Assembly (NCBI GenBank): GCA_008000375.1
Contig: SMOI01000144.1
Coordinates: forward strand, 18,601-82,600
Source: Poteriospumella lacustris
Taxonomy: Eukaryota; Sar; Chrysophyceae; Chromulinales; Dinobryaceae
Direction: 5' to 3'
DNA: 64,000 nt
Both the position numbers and the translations under genes were made by a program. Of this stretch, positions 1 through 9,618 are shown one piece after another. Below the pieces are notes generated by a model. It did no database searches, was not told the origin of the DNA, and worked only from the letters and a program-made list of their open reading frames with translations. Numbering within the stretch: position 1 is the stretch's first letter; each line of letters starts with the position of its first letter.

Positions 1-2
1 GC

Positions 3-2477
3 GTCGACCTGTCGCACAACGCGCTGACGGGGACGATCCCCGCGGCGCTGCTCGAGGCGAACCTGACGCGGCTGGACCTGTCGTTCAACCGCCTCGCGGG
101 GACGCTCGCGGCGAGCGCCACGATGTTCTACGCGACGCAGAACACGTCGCAGGTGTCGCTGCAGGTGAACCGGCTGTCGGGGACGTTGCCGGCGGCGTGG
201 GAGGCGGCGCAGCAGATCAACGTGCTCGAGGGCAACCTCTTCGCGTGCGAGGCGGGCCGCTGGACGCGCACGGCGCACTGCCCGGCGCGGGACCCGCTGG
301 CGGCGACGTACGCGTGTGGCTCGTCGACGACGAACGTGGCGCTGCTGGTGGCCGGGGCGCTGGCGGCGGCCGCGGCGGCGACGGCGGCGGGCGCGTGGCG
401 ATGGTCGCAGGGGCGGCACGTGGCGTCGGAGGAGGCGAAGCTGTGGCGGCGGGGCGCGGCGCAGGCGGCGGAGGCGCTGCGTCGCTGGTGCGTCGGGTCT
501 CCGGCGGCGCGGGAGACGACGGCGCTGGCGGCGTGGCTGCTGCTCTGCTGCGCGGTCTACGCGGCGGTGACGGCGGCGACGACGGCGTACGCGGCGACGT
601 ACGTGTGGGCGGTGGCGCTGGCGCTGCAGGAGGGCGTCGCGGCGGGCGTGGGGCTGTGGCTGTGGCTCGCGGCGGCGTCGCTCGTCGCGCTGCGGCACGT
701 CGCCACCTTCGCCGACGACGGCGACACCGACGGTGACAGTGACGGGGCGACGATGAAGACGCCGTCCGCGACGGGTGATCCAGCAGCGGAGACGGCGGTG
801 GAGGGGTCGACGTGGTGGCAGGTCGCGGGTCGCCGCAGCGTCGTGGCGGTGGCGATCGTCGCGGTGAACGTGCTGCCGGTCTTCGTCGTGAACCTCGTCT
901 ACGTCTACACGACGACGCTGCGCTGGTCGGCGGTGACGCAGGACGCCGCCGTGACCGTGCTCGCGCTGTTCAAGTTGACGTGGAACGTGGCGATGTTTCG
1001 GTTGACGATCGGCAGCGACGCGACGCGGCGCTGGCTGCCGTCGCCGGCCGATCGCCGGTGGCTCGTGCGCGGCCTCGTCCTCGTGAGTCTGTGCAACGTC
1101 ATCGTGTCTCCGCTGGCGACGGAGATGCTCGTGTCGCCGAACTGCCTGCAGTACGTCTTCACGGCCATCCCCGTCGACACGTACGCCGTCAGCGGCGGCA
1201 CCTGCTACTGGATCGAGTACACCGCCACCGACCTCGCCACCCACACGACGCAGCAGGTCTCGGCCATCCCCTGTACGACGTACGCGGCGCTGCAGGCGAC
1301 GTACAACAGCGGCTCGGAGCTGACGGGCGGCAACTACGCACTGGCGATCCTCGCGACGACGTCCGACGGCGAAGCGTCGTCGATCGACTTCCAGGCCGGC
1401 TTCACGTACAACTTCGCCTGCGCCTTCTCGCTGCTACAGGCCTTCGCGTACGTGTTTGTGTACAAGTACGTGTTCAGCGTGTTCGGGCTGCCGGTCGTGT
1501 GGTGGCTGCTGACGCAGGCGCAGCGGGAGGCGGGGCAACGCGGCGCCACAACGCTGGCGGCGCTGGTGACGCGCTGTCTGCCGCCGCTGCTGACGCTCGA
1601 TGTCGACGTCGAACGCGAAGGCGACGGCGACGGCGACGTGGCGCGGTTGGTGCGCAACGCGACGCGGCTGCGGCAGCTGCAGCGGGCGTCGCAGGCGACG
1701 GTGTCGGCGCAGCTGGTGGCGATGCGGGTGGTCTGCGACGTGGCGGTGGCGCTGTCGTTCGGTGTGTTGTTCCCGCCGCTGGGGCTGCTGGCGCTGGGCG
1801 GCGTGGCCGTGGACGTGGCGACGACGCGGTGGATGCTGCGGCGGCTGCAGCGCCACCTCGCGACACAGCAGCGCCGCCTCGACAAAGGCGGCGACGGGGA
1901 CGGCGACGGGGAGGCGCCTGATGCGACGCAGCGGCGCGAGTACGCGACGCAGCTGGCGGCGTTTGTGTCGTCGCTGGAGGCCGCGGTGGCGCAGGCGCTG
2001 CGCGACGTGCGGCGGGACGTGCCGACGGCGTTGGGCTTCGCGGTGCTGCTGTGGGCGCTGGCGCTGTACGACGTGGTGGGCCGCGAGGTGGGCGCGGTGG
2101 CGGCGGTGTGGGCGCTGGTGGTGACGGGGACGATGCCGACGTGGGCGGCGCAGCTGTGGCGCCTCGTCGACTGGCTGCGGCTCTGCGACCGTCGTGGTGG
2201 CTTCAGCGGTGTCTGCGTCGCTGGCGGTTGCGGTGGCGGGGCGGCGGGTGGTGCGGCGGTGGCGAGACGGCGCAGCTCGCGGCGCAGCAGCAACGGCGTT
2301 CGCAGCAGTCGAAGTGGCGACGTGGAGCGCGGAACGAAGGACGACGACGAGGACAACGCCGACGGGGGCGATGTGGCGGCGGTGGCGATGGAGATGACGC
2401 AGGTAAGTCTCACAGCGAACGATGCGCACGACGCGGTGGTGAGGGTAGCGGTTGACGGCTGCAGTGGCGATGTGTAG
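3..2477 (+). CDS. Leucine-rich-repeat multi-pass membrane protein, 5' partial
   Basis: The reading frame is open from the window edge, so the start lies upstream. The first 60 or so codons hold two plant-type LRRs (LDLSFNRLAGTL is the clearest) followed by a Cys-containing cap. After that come about nine or ten hydrophobic segments separated by polar loops, for example around nt 340-405, 530-680, 835-910, 1065-1130, 1415-1515, 1720-1830 and 2030-2135. The C-terminus is Arg/Ser- then Asp-rich and looks cytosolic. The layout of extracellular LRRs plus a polytopic membrane domain suggests a receptor-like or sensor protein, but no kinase, channel or cyclase domain is seen. Ligand and function are unknown. 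A GTAAGT at 2403 could be a splice donor near the 3' end, so the last 25 residues are uncertain. Codon use is extremely GC-rich. Confidence 0.75.
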   Translation, partial: VDLSHNALTGTIPAALLEANLTRLDLSFNRLAGTLAASATMFYATQNTSQVSLQVNRLSGTLPAAWEAAQQINVLEGNLFACEAGRWTRTAHCPARDPLAATYACGSSTTNVALLVAGALAAAAAATAAGAWRWSQGRHVASEEAKLWRRGAAQAAEALRRWCVGSPAARETTALAAWLLLCCAVYAAVTAATTAYAATYVWAVALALQEGVAAGVGLWLWLAAASLVALRHVATFADDGDTDGDSDGATMKTPSATGDPAAETAVEGSTWWQVAGRRSVVAVAIVAVNVLPVFVVNLVYVYTTTLRWSAVTQDAAVTVLALFKLTWNVAMFRLTIGSDATRRWLPSPADRRWLVRGLVLVSLCNVIVSPLATEMLVSPNCLQYVFTAIPVDTYAVSGGTCYWIEYTATDLATHTTQQVSAIPCTTYAALQATYNSGSELTGGNYALAILATTSDGEASSIDFQAGFTYNFACAFSLLQAFAYVFVYKYVFSVFGLPVVWWLLTQAQREAGQRGATTLAALVTRCLPPLLTLDVDVEREGDGDGDVARLVRNATRLRQLQRASQATVSAQLVAMRVVCDVAVALSFGVLFPPLGLLALGGVAVDVATTRWMLRRLQRHLATQQRRLDKGGDGDGDGEAPDATQRREYATQLAAFVSSLEAAVAQALRDVRRDVPTALGFAVLLWALALYDVVGREVGAVAAVWALVVTGTMPTWAAQLWRLVDWLRLCDRRGGFSGVCVAGGCGGGAAGGAAVARRRSSRRSSNGVRSSRSGDVERGTKDDDEDNADGGDVAAVAMEMTQVSLTANDAHDAVVRVAVDGCSGDV

Positions 2478-3025
2478 AACCCGCTGCGGGCCTCCACGGC
2501 GACGAACTCTGCGGTCGCGGACGGATGACGCGACTGGTTGAGTGCAGGTTGACTGTTCAGGCGAATCGAACATGTGAAATAGCACCGCGTCCTCGTTGGT
2601 GGGGATGGGGGACGACAAGATCGTCTAGACCTACCGACCTAGCGTCATCTGTGGCCTATGGCAGGGTGAGCAGGGAGGTTTGGTCACTGAACAGACGGAC
2701 ACCGATCACTCGGAGTCTGGGAGAGACTCTCTGTGACCGGCCGATGGCCATCCCGACTGACGGAGCTGCAGACACAGTCTGAGACGACGCAGCACTCAGT
2801 GCGTGTGTCGGTTGCGCGGCTCGTTCCGTTACGGCGGCTGACGCGAAAATTCGGTCAACCGACGACGAGAAGGATCGCACTGCTGTATTCCATATTTCAC
2901 TCCATACTTCAATTGAGTTCTATCGAGTGATTCACCGTCCCCGCGTGTCGAAGGAACAGTCGTTTTGCGTCTGTTTGCTTTTGTCGTTGTTTCTTGCGCC
3001 TGAAAAAATTTTTATTCCATTGACG
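2478..3025. other. Intergenic gap of about 550 bp
   Basis: No coding sequence is supported between the LRR gene and the globin gene, which lie head to tail. The gap should hold the 3' end of the former and the promoter/5' UTR of the latter. The sequence becomes AT-richer over the last 150 bases before the globin start. No repeat or RNA gene was recognised. Confidence 0.5.
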
Positions 3026-3896
3026 ATGGGAGGAGCTGCCAGCAGTCGTGCACCATTGCCCACTGAAGATCACAGTGGCCGCAGTATTCCCGAAGATGTT
3101 TTGGTGAAAGTAGTTATGCCGATTTATTACACCGCACAGCCTATCACTGAGCATGAGCAAGAGAAGGCCGTGAAGTCCTGGAAGTCGATCGCTGGCGGTC
3201 AAGCGGCTGAATTTTACCGACTGAAGAAAGCGGATCCGTTGAAAGTCACCAGCCAGACTCCAATGGAATTCTTTGGCCACCAGCTCGTCGCTCGCTTCAT
3301 TGAAGTGCATCCTGTAGTGAAGCACATGTTCAGCAAGAATGTCATTAAGCAGGGCAGTCTGTTTTTCCGCATGATCGCCTTCACCATCGCCGCGCTGGAC
3401 GACGACAGCAAGTTCGACAGCCAATTTGTCACCCTCGCCCGTACCCACAATCGCATGGGCATTCGTGCGGTAGAATGTAAGTTTGACGTTGATAGTTGTC
3501 GCATGGGGCGAGAGCCGCGCACTGATGGCTGTATGGTCGTTCCTTGCAGACGGTATCTTCGGCGAGTGCCTGTTTTGGGTGTTGCGCCTCACGCTGGGCC
3601 CTGAGGTATACGACACGACCACGCACTTGGGCTGGGTGAAGATCTATTCGCGTATTTTGGGTGTGGTGATCCCGCTCGCGCTGCGCTACGAGCTCGACAA
3701 CAACTCGCAGTTGACCGAGAAGGCCTCCCAGCGCGTGCGAAACATGTCGTCGTCCATGTCGGTGGCCTCCGAAGATGGCTCTTCGATGCATTCGTCCAAT
3801 GTGTCGATGTATGGCGACAAATCCGTCGCCTCCGAGGGCAAAGACGTGTCCGATTCGTCGTCGATGCATCGCTTCATGGCCGTCGTTCCGAACTAA
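3026..3896 (+). CDS. N-myristoylated globin with serine-rich tail
   Basis: Two exons (3026..3476 and 3550..3896) are joined by a 73-nt GTAAGT...GCAG intron and encode 265 residues. The N-terminus MGGAASS fits the N-myristoyltransferase consensus (Gly2, Ser6), which also supports this ATG over upstream in-frame codons. Residues about 45-190 form a single globin domain. LARTH (His141) is the proximal F8 histidine, followed by the G-helix YGIFGECLFWVL and a WVKIYSRIL H-helix as in flavohaemoglobin-type globins. Gln109 is a candidate distal E7 residue. No FAD/NAD reductase domain follows. Instead residues about 205-265 are Ser/Met-rich with the repeated triplet SVASE and may be phosphorylated. 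I infer a membrane-tethered haem protein in redox or gas sensing rather than bulk oxygen storage. The intron splits the TAC codon of the G helix. Confidence 0.88.
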
Positions 3897-4385
3897 CCGA
3901 CCGGCGGATTTCGTGTTTCTATCGGGAAGGACTGAGGGAAGGGGGCAATATTATCACTTTTCTGCCGTTACTGATCGAATTCAGTGTCGCGCCTGCCTAT
4001 ACAAACGTTATCTCGCTGCCCACTGCCCCCTCCACCCACCCCCGAGCTGCCTCTCGCCTGCGAGCTGCATCTTTCACATTTCTTGCGATCGCCCGTAGGA
4101 CGACTCAATCCCCCCTCCTCCGTCACCAGCATCATCATCTGCTTCTGCCACTTTTATCGCTGTTCCTTCTGCTGTTGCTTACAAACCTACCAAACGTTAT
4201 TGATTTCCATCTGCGATTCGCGCGCTGTTCACTATTTGACGCCAACCCGTCGATGTCGGTCACGCACATGACTCTCCACATGGCCCCGTGGGCTGTGCGA
4301 GGTCATGTGTGCCGCTTCTGTTGAGGGCGAAGCGTGGTTTTGGTTGCTCTTATTTGTATCGTTGTGAAGTCTCTGTCATATGTGC

Positions 4386-4430
4386 CACTGCACTGCACTG
4401 CACTGTACTGCACTGCACTGTACTGTACTG
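4386..4430. repeat. CACTG/TACTG pentanucleotide tandem repeat
   Basis: About nine consecutive copies of a CACTG-type pentamer occur, some with T in place of the first C. A shorter run of the same pentamer recurs near 5,925-5,945. Confidence 0.8.
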
Positions 4431-5550
4431 TTTGTTGCCCTCCTCACCTCCTCGTCCTACGAGCAGTGGCGGGTCTGTTTTGTTGTTCTTTTTTGTCGGC
4501 GATTTGTTTGTTGGCGATTTGTTGCGTGTTTTTTGGTGTGTATCATTTGGTCGTCAGTTACACGTGTCGTATGGTTTGGTTTGATTTGATCGCTGCCCCT
4601 AGATCGTTGACCCAGATCGCTGATCTTGATCGTTGTCTTTTTTCCTCTATTCTCCTGTCGCCGTGCCGCCGCCGAGAGATCTGTGTGTGTCTGGGTGTTT
4701 GCCTGTGTTGGCGCGCTGTGTGTGCCTGTTTGTCGGTGGTTGGCATCCGACGGGCCCTCGTTGTTTGGCCGGGCAGCGCCGTCGCCGCATCACTACCCCC
4801 CCTGCGCCGGCGTCCTCCCTTCATATCGCAGCATTAACCCACCCCCTTAGAGCGCTCTGTGCCTCGTCTCTGCCGCTTTCTCTCTGCCGCTTTCTCTCTG
4901 CCGCTTTTCTCTCCGCCTCCGCCGCTGTATCTCCGCCGCGTTTTCAGTCTCATCTCGCGTGTCCCCCCACTGCCTCGTCACCCTTTGCACTTGTCTTCGT
5001 TTGATTTCGCACTGTTTCACCCACCCCCTCCCCCTTGACCCAGTTCGTTCCACCGGAAGCCGTTCGTCCATTCGTTCTCTGAGCATGCATCCTCGTATCC
5101 ATCCTCACCTCCCTGCCCCCTCCCCAACCTCCTTGACGCCGCTTTTCCCCTCCTCTGCCCCTTTGCTCCTCTGTCTCTGTCCACTCTCCGCTCGCCAGTC
5201 TCTGTTCCGCCTCCGTGTACCGTGCGCTGCTTCGCCGCGTCTCGCTCCGTTGCGTGTCCCCGGGTCCCGTGTCCTCTGCCGTTCGGTCGTTCGTTCGTTC
5301 GTTGCCCTGTCGTCGTTCCATCTGCTGCTTCGAGCCATTGCGATCCTAGAACCCCCCGCCGTTGCTCTCGTCATCTACGTCGCTCTACACCGCCTCCCGC
5401 TCTTTATCACCCATTGTCTGCGCTCCGTTTGAGTATCTCTGCCCGCTGTTACCCTGCCCCTCCTCAGTGTCATGCGCCTGTTCCGTTTGCGCCTCCGCTC
5501 CTGCGAACCCGAGTTGTCTCTCTCTCTCTCTTTGCCCATCGTATACGTTA

Positions 5551-5604
5551 CCGCCGCACCGCCGCCGCACCGCCGCCGCACCGCCGCCGCACCGCCGCCG
5601 CACC
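5551..5604. repeat. CCGCCGCAC nonanucleotide tandem repeat
   Basis: Six near-perfect copies of a 9-bp CCGCCGCAC unit lie within the pyrimidine-rich gap. Confidence 0.85.
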
Positions 5605-6308
5605 CACGCCGCCCTCCCCCCTCATGGGCGTAGCCACTGACCTCATCGCTGCATCGCTGTCAGTCCTATCCACCTCCTCCGCCTCTCTCTCTCTCTTCCT
5701 CTCCGCCTCTCCCTCGTCCGTTGCTTCTCCCTCTGCCCCTCCCGTGTACTGCATTTGAATTAATCTCTTTGCGCTGTGACCATTGCTCACTTGCGCAGTT
5801 CGGACTCATCTTCAGTTTCCCCTCTGACCCCCCCCCCTCCTCCCATCGGTCCACCCCGCGGCCGTCTCTGTCGTGCCGAGTCCCCAGACGAGACGCCGCC
5901 CGCTCTTAGACACATCGCTGCCTCTGCACTGCACTGCACTGCACCACGTGGGCCGCCGTGCGCTGTAGCGCCGCCCGCTTCGCCGTGTCGCTGTCATTGG
6001 TCGCGTCGTACTGTTGCGTCGCGGCCCACCGCCCGACGCCGCCGCATTTCGCTTCGTATCGCTGTAGACGTCTCCTCTGCCTCTGCCTGTGTAATCAAGT
6101 GGCGCCTCTGAGCAGCACGGGTGGTACCGTAGTTAACCGCGAGTTACGTGAGAGCCCCTCGCGCCGAGTTACAGGCGACGCACACCCCGGGGGCCGTTGC
6201 GGCGGTGTGGCGGAGGCCTTTCGATCCTTCCGCGTCGTACTCTCTCTCTCTCTCTCTGTCTACCTACGTGCGATGCCATCGAGGCCATTGAGATACCACG
6301 CGACGCTC

Positions 6309-7967
6309 TCAGTTGTACAGCTTCACTTGGTCGCCGCTGATTTTTCCGTAGACGTTCAGCTTCGAGGCGAAGCCGCACTTGGGGTTGACCTTGCCCGTGA
6401 CCTTCGGGTCCTCGCAGCTGCGGATGAAGCCCACGTCGAACCGCAACGTTCGCGCATGATACGCTTCCATGGACCGGTTCAGATGCATCTCGGTGTTCAG
6501 CGACTGGCCCCGCACGGGCAGCACGTCCAACAGCCCCGTCGTGATCGCCACCATCGACGACCGGCGACAGAACGCGTACTGGTCGCACGTGCCGAACCAG
6601 TCGTTCTTCGTGCACGGCACCCAGCACTCGGGCATCTTCGAATCGGATAGCCGCTGTAGCGTTGGGTGCGGCTGCGGCCAGAAGAGGTCCAAACGACCCA
6701 CGCCGACGTAGTCATACGGGAAGCCCCGCTGCTGCTCCGTCTCGTTGATCAGCTTCGAGCACCAGTACCGCGACGCCACTTGATACGCACCCGAACCCGG
6801 CGCGAAGCCCGGTAAGCCGTTGAGGAAGTTGTCGCCCCGGGCGGACTGGCTCCACGTCGGCACGTGGCTGTTGAAGAACGCCAACACGTCGAAGTCGTCG
6901 ACCATCGTCGCCTTCGCCGCCGGCCACCCGTCGATTGGCCACGCCGACGACACGACGTACAGATCCGCATCCAGCACCCGCAAGACCTGGTCGCGCCAAC
7001 TGGCCCCCGCTCGTGGATCGGACGAGCCAGGCAGTCCCATGACGCAGATGGCGACCTTCTTGGACGCCAGATCGACGGGATGCTGCCAGTGCAGGTACTC
7101 CATCGAGGCCGTGTCCTTGAACGACGCGATCGCCGCCTCGTACAAGATCCCTTTCACCACATCGCCCGCGGCTTTGTAGTCCCCAGTTGTCTTCTGCTGG
7201 AACAGTCGCGGATGCGGCCACCAAAACGCCCGCATGTTGTGCTTCGCCACGAGCAGCTCGCAGATCGTCTGGTCGGCGAAGGGCACGGCCGCCAGCAGCT
7301 TCTCGTTCTGCATCATGCGGATCCATTCCCGCACGAAGCGTTTCGAGCGGTAGTCGTTGCGCCACAGAGACCACGACGCCTGACCCATGGCCCACGACCC
7401 CCACGGCTGGAAAGGTGCCTCGGGAGAGATCTGCTGAATCGCCGTCGCTAAGTCGGCACCCACATGGTTGGGCAACGCAAACTCCCAACCTATCGATAGC
7501 GGCAGCCTCGTCACGGGGATGCAGTCGCACTGATGGTGGCCGTTGAGCCCTGCTAACGCTTCTAGCTTCGGCATCACCGATCGGAAGTTGGGCGAAATCG
7601 GCAGCTTGTGGTACGAGGACGCGTCCGAATAAAACACCCAGTCGTTTTCCGGCAACCGCTCCAGCGCATCCAGAATGATCATAGGCTTCCACAACCAGTG
7701 GTGTCTACTGCGGGCCTTCTCGGCACCGATCGACTCCGACCGCACAAACTGTTCCTTGTTCTCCGTGTACCACTTCGACTTGTGAAACGACTCGTGGTCC
7801 CAGTGGGTGAAGCTCGCGAACCCCGCCGCGGCGTACGACGCTTTGTAAAGGTGGGCTGTTTCGAGGTACTCTCCACGATCGGCATACGTGATGAAATGCC
7901 ACGCCGCCTCAATCTTTGTGAGAAACACGATGATCAACACAGCCAGAAGGTACTTGTTGCCGAACAT
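6309..7967 (-). CDS. Secreted/type II glycosyltransferase-like protein
   Basis: A single exon encodes 552 residues. Residues 4-20 are a signal peptide or membrane anchor (LLAVLIIVFLTKIEAA). The N-terminal half resembles GT-A nucleotide-sugar transferases of the kind often annotated as DUF/GT-like in protists. It has LWKPMIILDAL (about 92-102), then WVFYSDASSY (110-119), which sits where the DxD or DAG metal/sugar motif is expected, and later a conserved FADQT stretch. The C-terminal half (about 300-550) has a second alpha/beta pattern with YDYVGVGRLDLFWP. This makes a two-domain enzyme plausible. I infer a Golgi or secretory enzyme acting on glycans, with donor and acceptor unknown. It is convergent with the globin gene across a 2.4-kb gap. 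The ATG at 7967 is the only one giving a signal sequence. Confidence 0.7.
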   Translation of the reverse strand: MFGNKYLLAVLIIVFLTKIEAAWHFITYADRGEYLETAHLYKASYAAAGFASFTHWDHESFHKSKWYTENKEQFVRSESIGAEKARSRHHWLWKPMIILDALERLPENDWVFYSDASSYHKLPISPNFRSVMPKLEALAGLNGHHQCDCIPVTRLPLSIGWEFALPNHVGADLATAIQQISPEAPFQPWGSWAMGQASWSLWRNDYRSKRFVREWIRMMQNEKLLAAVPFADQTICELLVAKHNMRAFWWPHPRLFQQKTTGDYKAAGDVVKGILYEAAIASFKDTASMEYLHWQHPVDLASKKVAICVMGLPGSSDPRAGASWRDQVLRVLDADLYVVSSAWPIDGWPAAKATMVDDFDVLAFFNSHVPTWSQSARGDNFLNGLPGFAPGSGAYQVASRYWCSKLINETEQQRGFPYDYVGVGRLDLFWPQPHPTLQRLSDSKMPECWVPCTKNDWFGTCDQYAFCRRSSMVAITTGLLDVLPVRGQSLNTEMHLNRSMEAYHARTLRFDVGFIRSCEDPKVTGKVNPKCGFASKLNVYGKISGDQVKLYN

Positions 7968-8758
7968 TATTCGACGCTTCTCCGTGTTGAATCAAACAGT
8001 TGTTGACAATGCGTAGCGCTTCTCCGTTGTGACTCAACCCCCACCAATATACCGACAACTGCTGCCAAATGCCACCTTAGAAAGTGAAAAAACCAAAAAA
8101 AGTTCAGTGGGTTGCCGCTCAGCAGCTCGGAGCTGTGTTCCACTTTGAACGGCCATGTAACAGACCGACTGTGCTTCCTGATCAACTGACCGCTGAGCCT
8201 TGGTCACATTCGGACTGACACCCGTTCGAAACACACATACCAGGTTTACCTGCCATCGCGCCAATCCAACTCATCCACACCGTCGATCCGGTCAATCTTC
8301 ACCCTGGACCGAGGGCTTGTTGCTTCGCTGTTGCCTTGGATATCGGGACTCGGGGATGCCAAGTAGGTAGGGTACGTTGAAGTTTGAAGTTCAACAACGA
8401 GACCAGTTCTTTTTGAGATCCGATCATATTGGACAGATATTGGGAAGCACATAAAGTGAGTTCCCAAGTCGACACGAGGCCGAGCGTCGCTCGAGGACGC
8501 TTCAGCAGTCTCCAGTGCCGAAGCCGATGCCTACCTACAGAGTGTAGGTTAGGTAACGACTCGCACAGGTTGTCATCATGATCAATGCCACCAGTATCAC
8601 GATTCAGCATTTATTGTGGCGATAACGTAGAAACCACAGAGTGTTGATCGCATCCAGAAAGTTTAGTAGAAAGGGATAAGTTAAAGAGATACAAAAGAAT
8701 GTGACTCACATAGGCCAACAGTCGACAATGTTTACGAGCCAATACCAAAACAAAATTA
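7968..8758. other. Intergenic gap of about 790 bp
   Basis: No supported gene. This AT-richer stretch should contain the promoter of the glycosyltransferase-like gene (transcribed leftwards) and the 3' UTR of the doubtful gene to the right. Short open frames here have no domain or splice signals that would link them. Confidence 0.45.
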
Positions 8759-9253
8759 TTAAGCACAATAAAACTCTTTAGCGTCGACGTTTTCTTGCAA
8801 TGGCTCGTCGTCAAAATCCATAAGGATGTCTTCAGAGAAGGCCGGGCTATCATTTAACGTATTCTGATACGAGGTACCGAAAGTACTGTTCACTGCCTCG
8901 TGGTTGTCGTGGTTGATTCTTGGCTCCACAATTAGTACAAAAGGCACTGATGGGCCCCTACCATAAAACAGCCCACGATCAGAAGCATTGATAACATCGC
9001 CCACAACTTGTGGAATATTATTTGGTGCTTGGGGCAAAGAAGTATCTTCCTCATGGTCATCAAATCGAAAGGAGGTAGACCAGGGGGCTGAGGAAGTTGG
9101 AGAGGAAGAGGAGGGAGACAATGGAGAGGAGGGATATGGGGAAGGTAGGGAGGAAGACGAGGACGATGAGGGAAATGGGGAGGAAAATGAGGGGAATGAG
9201 GGAGATGGCGATGTGGGTGAGGAGGACGACGAGGAACAATTGTGGGTGGTCAT
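8759..9253 (-). CDS. Hypothetical Ser/Pro-rich protein, doubtful
   Basis: A 164-residue frame starts at an ATG. The first 60 residues are runs of Ser, Pro and Phe, which reflect a GGA/GGAGGA-rich strand. The last 100 residues are compositionally normal and acidic (for example DDHEEDTSLPQAPNN and EDILMDFDDEPLQEN), which is the main reason to think it codes. The C-terminal acidic clusters resemble a transcriptional activation region, but no DNA-binding domain is visible. The gene could be longer with unseen exons to the left, or may not be a gene. I do not recognise a family. Confidence 0.3.
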   Translation of the reverse strand: MTTHNCSSSSSSPTSPSPSFPSFSSPFPSSSSSSSLPSPYPSSPLSPSSSSPTSSAPWSTSFRFDDHEEDTSLPQAPNNIPQVVGDVINASDRGLFYGRGPSVPFVLIVEPRINHDNHEAVNSTFGTSYQNTLNDSPAFSEDILMDFDDEPLQENVDAKEFYCA

Positions 9254-9618
9254 TGTTGTTTGTCACTTATCTGCTAAGTTTCTCTGTGGAACTGAAGTGT
9301 TTAAGGTTGATTCTTCTTCCACGACTGAGCCTGTACGATGTTCTCCGAGGCAAGTTTTTTTCGTTCTTCGGTTGTCGTGCCAGCGGACGTCGGAGGACGG
9401 CGAAGAAAACTCCGGCCTGCCGATTGTAGTCTCACAGTACACAGACAGTCGCAGACTTCCCAAACAAGTTGAGCAACAACCGACTCGGTCACATGAAAAG
9501 ATTGAGCCATTCGATTTCACAGTCGTTTGCAACGGTGCAAGCAACACTTTGGCAGTGGTTGCTTCGTTTGTCGTTCTCTTTCTCCCATTCTTCTTGTGTG
9601 TACTGCACCGCACTTGTC
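9254..9618. other. Divergent upstream region of the FkbM gene
   Basis: A 365-bp stretch lies between the doubtful minus-strand gene and the FkbM methyltransferase start. It stays open in the methyltransferase frame back to about 9469 with an extra in-frame ATG at 9493, so it may be 5' UTR or a longer N-terminus. Nothing else is seen. Confidence 0.4.

Larger units (their letters stand above)
3897..6308. other. Long pyrimidine-rich intergenic region
   Basis: No credible gene lies between the convergent globin and glycosyltransferase genes. From about 4,600 to 5,900 the + strand is almost continuously C/T-rich (CTCT, TCCGCC and CCCC runs), a polypyrimidine:polypurine tract of over 1 kb. Open frames here are Ser/Pro/Arg-biased translations of that composition, with no domain or splice structure. 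Two short tandem repeats lie inside and are listed separately. Confidence 0.6.

Noticed and set aside
2403-2477. Possible final intron in the LRR gene beginning at GTAAGT (2403)
   Set aside because: No downstream exon with coding sense could be found, and the frame reaches a stop shortly after, so the unspliced end was kept.
8759-9253. Faint resemblance of a PFVLIVEP stretch to the start of a Rel-homology domain
   Set aside because: The following residues do not continue the RHD pattern (no RFRYxCEG), so the match is chance-level.
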